Assembly (NCBI GenBank): GCA_022824605.1
Contig: JAJDZO010000261.1
Coordinates: forward strand, 1 to 11,639
Length of the DNA: 11,639 nt
DNA from: Acidimicrobiia bacterium
GTDB lineage: Bacteria; Actinomycetota; Acidimicrobiia; Acidimicrobiales; Aldehydirespiratoraceae
Direction: 5' to 3'
Shown here: piece after piece, positions 1-5,752 of the stretch
Numbering within the stretch: position 1 is the first letter of the stretch
How the letters are laid out: the number at the start of each line of letters is the position of its first letter
The notes under the pieces: model-generated
Database searches by the model: none
Told to the model about the DNA's origin: nothing
What the model saw: the letters and a program-made list of their open reading frames with translations, nothing else
Program-made: the position numbers and the translations under genes

Positions 1-351
1 CAAGCCGCCGCCCGGGCCATGGTGGCCGCCGGCAACGGCGGCACGATCCTCTACACCGCGTCGATCTCAGGGGTGGTCGCATCCACCGGCGACGCCCACT
101 ACGGCGTGTCCAAGGCTGGCATCATCAGCCTCGTCAAGACCATGGCCATCGAACTCGTCGAGCTCCAGCTCCAGGAAGTCGTGGATCGAGTCGGCGCCGG
201 CGTTGCTGACCAGCACGTCGAGGCGGCCGTCGCCACGGGTGGCCTCGTCCACGGCCCGCTGGCAGTCGGGCGGGTTGGCCACGTCGCCGACCACGGTCCG
301 GGGCTCGGCGCCGATGGTGGCCACCGCGGCTGCGACATCGGCGATGCGTGA
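1..351 (+). pseudogene. Short-chain dehydrogenase (SDR) middle fragment, plus-strand piece
   Basis: The frame is open from the window edge, so the true 5' end is not visible. Bases 1 to about 165 encode a recognisable SDR core: QAAARAMV, then GGTILYTASISG (the strand carrying the catalytic Ser), then the active-site YGVSK with its Tyr-x3-Lys pair, ending VKTMAIEL. A normal SDR would continue for about 80-100 residues (AP-GI-VN and onward). Here the frame instead runs into the antisense of the neighbouring minus-strand SDR piece and stops at 351, so the residues after MAIEL are junk. Oxidoreductase activity is therefore not expected from this copy. The pieces on the two strands are complementary, non-overlapping parts of one SDR fold, which suggests an internal inversion. 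The family is clear; the substrate cannot be told. Confidence 0.75.
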
Positions 352-432
352 GGCGTCCTGGTCGAACAGCGTGATCCGGGCGGCGCCCTCCTGCGCGAAA
401 CGGTGAGCGGTGGCCCGTCGACGCTGCTGCAA
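165..432 (-). pseudogene. SDR N-terminal-half fragment, minus-strand piece
   Basis: Read on the minus strand from about 420 down to 165, this encodes the first half of an SDR Rossmann fold: RATAHRFAQEGA, ITLFDQDASR (the acidic end of beta-2, usual for NAD-type SDRs), VVGDVANP (the Asp of the DV motif), LDVLVSNAGA (NNAG-like motif), and LELELDEFD. The glycine-rich TGxxxGIG loop that should precede RATAHR is absent in all three minus frames up to the amidase start, so the 5' end is lost as well. TTG at 432 opens the frame but is unlikely to be a real start. After DEFD the reading passes into the antisense of the plus-strand SDR piece. This is a remnant with no expected activity. Confidence 0.7.
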
Positions 433-513
433 CTCGTAGCACGGGCGGAGACGGAGCGCAGCCTGGTCGGAACGCCCGGTGGCCGCTCCCCGACCTCACT
501 GCTCGAATCCGCA

Positions 514-519
514 TAAGGT
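514..519 (+). promoter_or_regulatory. Overlapping -10-like TAAGGT / Shine-Dalgarno AAGG before the amidase
   Basis: TAAGGT lies six bases before the amidase ATG. It can be read as a TAnnnT -10 hexamer, which would put transcription start at or next to the ATG (leaderless). Alternatively AAGG at 515-518 can act as a weak Shine-Dalgarno about 7 nt from the ATG. Sequence alone does not decide. Four genes further right have the same spacing without any Shine-Dalgarno. No convincing -35 box is visible. Confidence 0.35.
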
Positions 520-525
520 CGGCGA

Positions 526-1959
526 ATGACATCCCCGAACCATCTCTGCTACTTGTCGGCGACCGACGCGGTGGAGTTGTTCCGCCGGCGGGAGCTGTCG
601 CCCCGGGAGTTGATGGAGGCAGTCATCGCCCGGGCCGAGGAGGTCGAGCCGACTATCAACGCCTTCACCGATACCTTCTTCGAGGAGGCGCTAGTGGCCG
701 CCGACGCCGCGGCTGACGCCTACGCCAACGGCACGAACCGCCCCCTGGAGGGGCTCCCGCTCGCGGTCAAGGACGAGCCCCACATCGAGGGTCAGCGCAC
801 CACCGAAGGCTCACTGCTGTTCGCCGACCAGGTGGCCGTCCACACCGACCCCATCGCCCAGCGGGTCATCGACGCTGGCGCAATCGTGCACGCCCGCACC
901 GCGACGCCGGAGTTCTCGATGGCCGCGATGACCTGGTCGCACCTGCACGGCGTGACCCGCAACCCATGGAACCCCGACCTCACTTGCGGAGGCTCCTCCG
1001 GAGGGTCCGGGGCGAGCCTGGCCGCTGGCAGCGCCACCCTGGCCACCGGCTCCGACATCGCGGGATCGATCCGCATCCCCTCGTCGCTCAACGGCCTGGT
1101 GGGCTTCAAGCCCCCGTGGGGGCGGGTCCCCGAGTACGGGCCCTGGAACCGCGAGACCTACGCCGCGTCGGGTCCGCTGGCCCGCACTGTCAACGACTCC
1201 GCGCTGTTCGAGAACGCCATCTCGGGCCCCCTGGACGCCGACATGTTCTCCCTCGCGCCCTACCAGCTTCCCGAACCCGTCCCGCCGGGGCGGGGCATGC
1301 GGGTGGCGGTGAGCACCGATCTGGGCTACTTCAACGTCGGCGAAGAGGCGGCCGAGGCCCTCGACGGCGCGACTGCTGCCCTGGCCGAGGCCGGGATCGA
1401 GTCCGAACCGGTCGAACTCGACTGGACCGACGAGGCCTTCACGACAGCCGTGACCCACCTCAACTTCCTGAGCCGCAGCATGGTGATGAGCGTGCTCCCC
1501 GACGGCGCAACCGACCAGCTGACCCCCTATATCCGGGACTGGTTTGCGAACTCGTCCGACATAACCGTGGAGCAGTGGTGGGAAAGCTGGAAGTACGCCG
1601 ACCATATGTACCTCGAACTGCGCAACAAGGTGTTCGGCGCCGGCTTCGACGCCCTCGTGTGCCCGACCCTGACCCACAACAACATCCCCGCCGACCTCGG
1701 GCGGGGCGACGACGCCGACCCCGCCGCGCTGAGCGACATGCTGGCCTTCTGCATGACCTACCCGTTCAACATCCTCGGCCGGCTGCCGGTGATGAGCGTC
1801 CCGATAGGCCTGGCCGACTCCACCGGCGTGCCCGTCGGCATGCAGATCGTCGGACCGGTCGAAGCCGATCTGGTCCCCTACCAGGTGGCCGCCTCCCTGG
1901 AAGCCGAGCAGAGCCCCTTCTTCGACACCCACCGCCCATCGCTAGGCGGCACCGCCTGA
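526..1959 (+). CDS. Amidase-signature family hydrolase
   Basis: This 477-residue protein is a typical length for the amidase signature (AS) family, which hydrolyses carboxamides and related C-N bonds in the cytoplasm. The Ser-cisSer-Lys triad is visible at the canonical spacing: Lys82 in LPLAVKDEP, cis-Ser157 in CGGSSGGSG and nucleophile Ser181 in GSDIAGSIRIPS. The intervals of 75 and 24 residues equal those of fatty acid amide hydrolase (K142, S217, S241). The C-terminal part carries PVMSVPIGL and PVGMQIVGP, usual for the fold's core. ATG 526 is chosen because it follows AAGG/TAAGGT and the N-terminus fits the family. The gene is intact although it sits between two broken loci. Substrate is not predictable: the family includes aliphatic and aryl amidases, allophanate-type enzymes and GatA paralogues. 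GatA itself is unlikely without gatB/gatC beside it. Confidence 0.93.
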   Translation: MTSPNHLCYLSATDAVELFRRRELSPRELMEAVIARAEEVEPTINAFTDTFFEEALVAADAAADAYANGTNRPLEGLPLAVKDEPHIEGQRTTEGSLLFADQVAVHTDPIAQRVIDAGAIVHARTATPEFSMAAMTWSHLHGVTRNPWNPDLTCGGSSGGSGASLAAGSATLATGSDIAGSIRIPSSLNGLVGFKPPWGRVPEYGPWNRETYAASGPLARTVNDSALFENAISGPLDADMFSLAPYQLPEPVPPGRGMRVAVSTDLGYFNVGEEAAEALDGATAALAEAGIESEPVELDWTDEAFTTAVTHLNFLSRSMVMSVLPDGATDQLTPYIRDWFANSSDITVEQWWESWKYADHMYLELRNKVFGAGFDALVCPTLTHNNIPADLGRGDDADPAALSDMLAFCMTYPFNILGRLPVMSVPIGLADSTGVPVGMQIVGPVEADLVPYQVAASLEAEQSPFFDTHRPSLGGTA

Positions 1960-2026
1960 GCTACCCGTCGGCACTCACTGTGGGCGCGCCCGACTGTCCA
2001 GCGTTGGACGTTCGTCTTGTAGTCGA

Positions 2027-2380
2027 TCATCGGTAGGCGTCTCGTCGAGGGCGGACGGCGGTGACTCGCGCGACCCCCGATGTGGCCGTGTAGACGACGC
2101 GGTGGGATCGTCCGAGGCGCACTGAATGGCTGCCGGGCTTCAGATCTGGTCGATACGTGAGAAGTTCCCTGCGGGCCCACACGATGAGCACGGGGTCGTC
2201 GAAGGCGCGCTGCTGTTCGGCCCATTTGAGCAGTTGCGCCTTGCCGGGGACGCTGCGGAGGTACTTGTCGAGGTCGCGCCGCACTCTGGGGTTGTGGCGC
2301 AGCGGCTCGATCAGGCTCATGAACTGGTCGTTGGGGAGGCGCTTCTTGGTGAGCGCCCCCGCAGGGGCAAACGGCCGGGG
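2027..2380 (-). pseudogene. Chimeric remnant: alpha/beta-hydrolase fragment fused to RelE/ParE-like toxin tail
   Basis: On the minus strand one open frame runs from just after a TAA at 2381-2383 to the stop at 2027. Its first part (about 2380-2171) reads LTKKRLPNDQF, HNPRVRRDLDKYLRSVP, LLKWAEQQ and DDPVLIVWAR. This is the lid and the strand leading to the catalytic-Asp loop of an alpha/beta-hydrolase, but the nucleophile elbow is missing upstream and the Asp/His end is missing downstream. At about 2170 the similarity stops. The rest contains HSVRLGRSHRVVYT and ends VRPRRDAYR, resembling the last two strands of RelE/ParE-type toxins (R-G-YRVVY ... RRD-YR). ATG at 2320 gives 97 residues but lies inside the hydrolase similarity and has no Shine-Dalgarno. 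The hydrolase assignment is fairly clear. The toxin assignment is tentative, and neither half should be functional. Confidence 0.5.
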
Positions 2381-2465
2381 TTACGCCCTTCTGGGGGTTC
2401 TCTCAGTTGTCCTCCAACCCGTCAGACTGACCCGCAGCCAAGACATGCTCAGAGAGTGATGGCGG

Positions 2466-2490
2466 CGCGGACGATTCCCAAGCGTCCGCG
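2466..2490. repeat. Hairpin 1: perfect 8-bp inverted repeat
   Basis: CGCGGACG (2466-2473) and CGTCCGCG (2483-2490) are exact reverse complements around a 9-nt loop. A further CGTCCGCG lies at 2545-2552 and could compete for the left arm. No T-run follows, so it is not a textbook intrinsic terminator on either strand. It lies in the gene-free stretch 2381-2623, just before a second, longer hairpin. Confidence 0.6.
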
Positions 2491-2499
2491 GCTCCTATC

Positions 2500-2532
2500 G
2501 AGTCCTCGTCCCTCGGGGTAGGACGAGGACTC
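2500..2532. repeat. Hairpin 2: perfect 12-bp inverted repeat
   Basis: GAGTCCTCGTCC (2500-2511) pairs without mismatch with GGACGAGGACTC (2521-2532) across the 9-nt loop CTCGGGGTA. This is the strongest stem-loop I see in any intergenic stretch of the window. There is no U-tract, so a terminator is possible but unproven. A structural RNA, a rho-independent-like block between the rearranged left side and the small-gene cluster, or a mobile-element end are alternatives. Confidence 0.65.
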
Positions 2533-2593
2533 CGCCGTCTTCGGCGTCCGCGACGGTGACCGACGTGGAACTAGGGATCGACGTTATTGTTCA

Positions 2594-2606
2594 TGCCATG
2601 CTGGCA
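2594..2606. promoter_or_regulatory. Candidate operator TGCCA-N3-TGGCA
   Basis: A perfect 5-bp inverted repeat with a 3-nt centre (TGCCATGCTGGCA) lies between a possible -10 (TATTGT, 2585-2590) and the Shine-Dalgarno (AAGGAGG, 2609-2615) of the 2624 gene. That is where a repressor would block initiation or early elongation. Since the gene it precedes encodes a predicted helix-turn-helix protein, autoregulation is a reasonable inference. The half-sites are short and chance occurrence is not excluded. Confidence 0.35.
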
Positions 2607-2623
2607 CGAAGGAGGTTCCTGGA

Positions 2624-2944
2624 GTGGCGGCCATGAAGTGGACTCACGACGAGATCCTCGACCGCTCCGGCGAGCTAGCTGATCGGTTCGAGGCATTCGA
2701 CCCAGACGCGGCCGAGGAGGTTCCTGTCGCCGAGTACCTACTGGCCCGAGCGGTCAGGCAGCGCGCAGGGAACGAGAGCCAGGTCGTCGAAGCTGTGCAG
2801 GCTGCGTTGGAGAACGGGACTTCGTGGAATCGCATCGGTCAGATCCTTGGCGTCTCAAGCCAAGAGGCGAAGGGCCGCTACGGACATCTGGTCGAGCCGG
2901 TTGAACTCAGCGGTCGCGAACGAGGTCGTCAGCCAGTGACGTGA
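2624..2944 (+). CDS. Small helix-turn-helix protein, antitoxin- or regulator-like
   Basis: This 106-residue cytoplasmic protein starts at GTG 2624, chosen because a strong AAGGAGG lies 8 nt upstream (2609-2615). ATG 2633 is the alternative, three codons in. Residues 1-60 are acidic, Ala-rich and predicted helical. Residues about 66-86 (TSWNRIGQILGVSSQEAKGR) match the recurring SW-xIG-xLGVS-Q-A--RYG pattern of sigma-like or recombinase-like helix-turn-helix domains in many small actinobacterial proteins. The C-terminus is short, basic and probably flexible. I recognise no named family. With the next small gene 73 bp downstream on the same strand and a nucleotidyltransferase remnant beyond, a toxin-antitoxin or small regulatory cassette is plausible but not shown. 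Confidence 0.75.
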   Translation: MAAMKWTHDEILDRSGELADRFEAFDPDAAEEVPVAEYLLARAVRQRAGNESQVVEAVQAALENGTSWNRIGQILGVSSQEAKGRYGHLVEPVELSGRERGRQPVT

Positions 2945-3017
2945 TCTCGGCAACCATCGCCAGCTTGCGTCGCCAGGCGGCTGGGATCGCCTCGAAGCTG
3001 AGCTAAGCGAGGACGCA

Positions 3018-3224
3018 ATGACTGCCGAGGAAGACCGCTACGCGGACATCGAGGTCGACGTTTTGGACGACGCGGGCGTCCGCGCTGTCATCGACAACGC
3101 CCTCGCGCGGGCGGGATGCACCTGGGAGGAACTTCAGGAGCAGGCCAAGGCTGGAAGCTTCTCCAGCGAGATCGCTCAGCGGGCGTGGTTCGTCGTGTCG
3201 TCCTTTGAGCCTTCGGCAGCCTGA
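3018..3224 (+). CDS. Small conserved-type hypothetical protein
   Basis: This 68-residue acidic protein starts at ATG 3018, with GAGG at 3008-3011 about 6 nt upstream. It reads as a genuine small globular domain: DIEVDVLDDAGVRAVID, then NALARAGCTWEELQEQA, then SEIAQRAWFVVSS. The pattern suggests two or three helices and no membrane segment. I recall similar short proteins from actinobacterial accessory regions but can assign no function. It follows the helix-turn-helix gene by 73 bp on the same strand and may be co-transcribed with it. Its 3' end overlaps the antisense tail of the minus-strand nucleotidyltransferase remnant, which marks an old junction near 3225-3240. Confidence 0.65.
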   Translation: MTAEEDRYADIEVDVLDDAGVRAVIDNALARAGCTWEELQEQAKAGSFSSEIAQRAWFVVSSFEPSAA

Positions 3225-3469
3225 CCTCGGAGACCGTCGCCGCGGTGCTCGCTCGGGGTGAAGCCATGACGCTTCATCAGATCGCCTAGCAGTGGCGAGT
3301 CCGCAAGCTGACTCGGCCTGATGGCCAGGTCGGCGTCCTTCGTGTAGGGCGCTCCCGCGTTGAGCAGGTCGGCCTCGCCGGCATGAAGGTCGACGGCCTG
3401 CGCGCCTACGAGCACGACTGCCTGCAGATGCGCTTCGAGTGCATCGGCCGCGTCGAGTAAGAGGCCGCG
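3176..3469 (-). pseudogene. Nucleotidyltransferase-like gene, interrupted by the IS and truncated
   Basis: Read on the minus strand from 3469, the frame gives RGLLLDAADALEAHLQ, VVLVGAQAVDLHAGEADLL, then APYTKDADLAIRPSQL and LMKRHGFTPSEHRGD. The VGAQAV segment followed by a D-x-D (DAD) is the hallmark of small MNT/AbiEii-like nucleotidyltransferases. After about 3236 the similarity ends and the frame stops at 3176, so the third acidic strand (usually VDLMVP-like) is missing. The 5' end meets the IS exactly. If the element and one GCGC copy are removed, the frame gains GTG directly before CGC, three nt after the TAG of the 4414-5691 gene. The gene was thus probably the next minus-strand gene before the insertion. 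The truncated product is unlikely to be active. GTG 3415 could give a 79-residue internal product. Confidence 0.55.
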
Positions 3470-4408
3470 CGGGTAGGTGAACCATCCACCGGTCGCCGGG
3501 TTTTCCCGAGTGGACTTTCGGGTGCCGAACAGCGACGACCAGGTGGAGGTTCAGGTCATTATGCGCGCGCTGGATCCTGAGGTGTTGGATGCGATGTGGG
3601 CGGCGGCGGAGCCGCTGTTGCCGGCTCGCGGCGATGATCATCCTTTGGGCTGTCACAATCCCCGGATCTCGGACCGGGTGTGCTTTGAGGGGATCGTGAT
3701 CCGGCTGGTCACGGGATGTTCGTGGGTGAGCGCGGAGCGCCTGATGGGCCGAGCGGTGTCGGACACGACTTTGCGGGCGCGCCGCGACGAGTGGGTGGCG
3801 GCCGGGGTGTTCGACGCGCTGGCGGCTGAGGCGTTGGCGGCCTGGGACCGCATCGTGGGCCTCGACCTGTCCGACACGGCGCTGGACGGGTCGATCCACA
3901 AGGCGCCCTGCGGCGGCGAAGGCACCGGCAAAAGCCCAGTTGACAGGGCCAAACTGGGCTGGAAGTGGTCGCTGTTGTGCGACCGAGCGGGCATCCCGGT
4001 CGCCTGGGCAGCCGACGGCGCCAACCGCAACGACGTCGTGCTGTTTGAGCCCACCGTCGCCGCCGCTGAGGATCTGGTGGCCGACGTGGAGACCCTCCAT
4101 TTGGACCGCGGCTATGACTGCGACCCCGTGCGGCGCTGCGCCGCCGGCTTCGGCATCGACGACATCGTCTGCGCAAGCAAACGGCCCCGGGGCACAGCCA
4201 CAGCCCCCAAGACAGTCCCGCTCGGTCTGCGATGGACCATAGAACGAACCAACTCGTGGCTGTCCAACTACGGGCAGCTGCGCCGCAACACCGACCGCAA
4301 ACCCAAACACCGCCTCGCCCAACTCGCCCTCGCCATAGCCTTGATCCTCACCGCCAAACTCATCGACTGGCGAAACCGCTGGAACCCGAGATGACCGCCT
4401 ACCCGCGC
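3467..4408 (+). mobile_element. IS5-type insertion sequence with GCGC target duplication
   Basis: GCGCGGGTAGG (3467-3477) is repeated inverted as CCTACCCGCGC (4398-4408). The simplest parsing is a 934-bp element at 3471-4404 with ends GGGTAGG/CCTACCC and a directly repeated 4-bp GCGC at 3467-3470 and 4405-4408. The inverted repeats continue imperfectly inward (GGGTAGGTGAACCATC against GGGTAGGCGGTCATC, about 12 of 16). The single gene inside is the transposase at 3561-4394, and the size fits the IS5 family. Deleting 3467-4404 rebuilds an open frame across the site, which supports these ends. Because GCGC is itself a palindrome, the exact boundary between repeat and duplication cannot be fixed to the base. 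Confidence 0.8.
3561..4394 (+). CDS. IS5-family DDE transposase
   Basis: This 277-residue transposase has an N-terminal recognition part (VCFEGIVIRLVTGCSWVSAE, residues 41-60; DTTLRARRDEW) and a DDE/RNase-H-like catalytic core: Asp109 in TALDGSIHKAP, Asp182 in LHLDRGYD and Glu228 in RWTIERTNSWL. Downstream NYGQLRRNTDR is the usual IS5 C1 signature (Y-2-R-3-E region). The GEGTGKSPVDRAKLGWKWS stretch matches actinobacterial IS5 members. ATG 3561 is used because GGAGG lies at 3545-3549 and the family resemblance begins there. In-frame GTGs at 3477 and 3522 could extend it, but GTG 3477 lies at the inverted repeat. No frameshift or premature stop is seen, so the copy may still be active or recently inserted. 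Confidence 0.9.
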   Translation: MRALDPEVLDAMWAAAEPLLPARGDDHPLGCHNPRISDRVCFEGIVIRLVTGCSWVSAERLMGRAVSDTTLRARRDEWVAAGVFDALAAEALAAWDRIVGLDLSDTALDGSIHKAPCGGEGTGKSPVDRAKLGWKWSLLCDRAGIPVAWAADGANRNDVVLFEPTVAAAEDLVADVETLHLDRGYDCDPVRRCAAGFGIDDIVCASKRPRGTATAPKTVPLGLRWTIERTNSWLSNYGQLRRNTDRKPKHRLAQLALAIALILTAKLIDWRNRWNPR

Positions 4409-4413
4409 ACGCT

Positions 4414-5691
4414 CTATGTGCAGTCGACGCAGGTCACGTCGTCGACGTCTTCTCCCTGCAGGAAGCGGGTGAACCAGTCCAGGAAGGAGACGCCCTCGAC
4501 CTCTAGGTCGTAGAGGGCACCGCTCGGCAGGATTCCGTGGTCCTGGCCCGGCGCGGTGAAGCTGGCCTGATCGACGCCGGCCTCCTCGATCCGGGCCTCG
4601 TTCAGCCGCATGAGTTCGTCGATCTGGTCGGAGTTGAACCCGGCCAGGCCGGCGAAGAACTCCTGGGTGCTGTCGAAGGCGTTGTCGAAGCGGCCGAACC
4701 GGATCCGTGGCGCGTGGAGCCCGGCCTGGATGAACAGCTCGGGAAGGCCCCATTCCTGGGGGGTCATGCCCTCGTTGACGGGCCAGTCTGGAACCACGCT
4801 GAACGTGTCCCACAGCGATCCGATGCCTGCATTCACCGCCGGGACGCTCGGATAGGCCCCCGATGCGTCGGCCATCACCGCGATGCTGGCCTCGGGGAAC
4901 CGGTCGGCGGCCAGACCGCCGTACAGCGCGGCCGCAGCCGAGCCGGCACTGGTGCCGGCCACCACCACCTCGGTGGCGTCGCCGAAACGCTCGACGGCGG
5001 TGTCGAGCGCGGTGTTGGCATTCACGAACCCGTTGTGGCGCACCACCACGCCACCGCCGTAGTCCTGGGTCTGGTTGCCGATGTGGACGTCGCCGGTGCA
5101 GTACAGCGCCACCACGAACGAGTGGTCGCCGAGCGGGTTGAGCGGGTTGTCGAAGTCGAAGATCCCCGGCCAGTAGTTGGGATTGTCGAACGGGTCGGAG
5201 TCGTCGGCGGTCGGGTCGTAGTTACCGTCGGTGAACGAGCAGCTCTCTGCGCTGAAGCAGGCCCCGCCGCCCTCCAGGTAGAACACCAGCTTGTCGGGGT
5301 CGCCTTCGCGCACGAAGTAGATGTACTCGCTGCCGTCGGCGCAGGCGCATTCCTCGTCGCCCACGATCCGCTCCCACTGTGCGTCAACGGTCGTCGTCAC
5401 CGCGGCCGTGGTCGTCGCAGCGGGCGTGGTGGTGCTTGTCGTGGTGGTTGCAGCCGCGGCCGTGGTGGTCGGTGCGGCGGTGGTTGTGGGCGGCGCTGTA
5501 GTCGTAGTGGTCGTGGCTGGGCTTGATGGGTCGTCGTCGGAAGCGCTGGCGCCTGCTGTGGTTGTGGTCGGTGCGGCGCTCGTGGTGGGCACCGCCGTCT
5601 CGGACGCCGCGTCGGTGCCCTCGTCGGATCCGCACGCTGCGGCCACCACTACTAGCGCGGCCACCACGGCAAGTATGCGCGCACCAGTCAT
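4414..5691 (-). CDS. Pectinacetylesterase/Notum-family lipoprotein
   Basis: This 425-residue exported protein begins with a signal sequence and a lipobox-like end (VVVAAAC, Cys20), so it is probably lipid-anchored outside the membrane. Residues about 35-101 are an almost pure Thr/Ala/Pro linker, as in actinobacterial surface lipoproteins. From residue 105 it is a serine esterase of the pectinacetylesterase (PAE)/Notum type: LVFYLEGGGACFSAESC, then the nucleophile elbow GTSAGS with Ser248, Asp340 in FDNAFDSTQ, and His385 in QDHGILPSG. The four-Cys pattern near 116-151 and the VTCVDC tail suggest disulfides. The substrate is unknown; family members deacylate polysaccharides or proteins. ATG 5691 has an ideal AAGGAGG six nt upstream, and a TAGCCT -10 candidate lies at 5722-5727 (minus). 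The TAG stop is five bases from the IS/target duplication, so the 3' flank has been disturbed but the coding end looks intact. Confidence 0.85.
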   Translation of the reverse strand: MTGARILAVVAALVVVAAACGSDEGTDAASETAVPTTSAAPTTTTAGASASDDDPSSPATTTTTTAPPTTTAAPTTTAAAATTTTSTTTPAATTTAAVTTTVDAQWERIVGDEECACADGSEYIYFVREGDPDKLVFYLEGGGACFSAESCSFTDGNYDPTADDSDPFDNPNYWPGIFDFDNPLNPLGDHSFVVALYCTGDVHIGNQTQDYGGGVVVRHNGFVNANTALDTAVERFGDATEVVVAGTSAGSAAAALYGGLAADRFPEASIAVMADASGAYPSVPAVNAGIGSLWDTFSVVPDWPVNEGMTPQEWGLPELFIQAGLHAPRIRFGRFDNAFDSTQEFFAGLAGFNSDQIDELMRLNEARIEEAGVDQASFTAPGQDHGILPSGALYDLEVEGVSFLDWFTRFLQGEDVDDVTCVDCT

Positions 5692-5752
5692 GGCGCCTCC
5701 TTCAAGTTGACGATTCGACGCAGGCTAGGCCCGAATCACGGCCGGAAGTGAG

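Noticed and set aside
2354..2369. GCCCC-N4-GGGGC short inverted repeat near 2355-2368 as a terminator
   Set aside because: The stem is five bp, lies inside the hydrolase remnant's open frame and has no T-run.
2907..3002. Minus-strand open stretch reading FEAIPAAWRRKLAMVAEI and SLADDLVRDR, protein-like in composition
   Set aside because: It is about 30 codons with a stop directly upstream, no start codon at its beginning and no Shine-Dalgarno. It partly overlaps the 3' end of the better-supported 2624 gene.
3471..3560. Transposase start at GTG 3477
   Set aside because: It would begin at the inverted repeat, and the first 28 residues do not look like IS5 transposases. ATG 3561 has a GGAGG upstream. 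It is kept only as an alternative.
3003..4322. 439-codon minus-strand frame across the transposase
   Set aside because: It is the antisense shadow of the transposase, crosses the IS boundary and shows no motif.
4537..5526. 329-codon plus-strand frame antisense to the esterase
   Set aside because: It lacks recognisable domains, and its Gly/Arg-rich end is the complement of the Thr codons in the linker.
5390..5590. Low-complexity GTGGTCGT-type repeats that might be a microsatellite or CRISPR-like array
   Set aside because: The units are irregular and are codons (ACC/ACG/GCC on the minus strand) of the Thr/Ala linker. There are no regular repeats or spacers.
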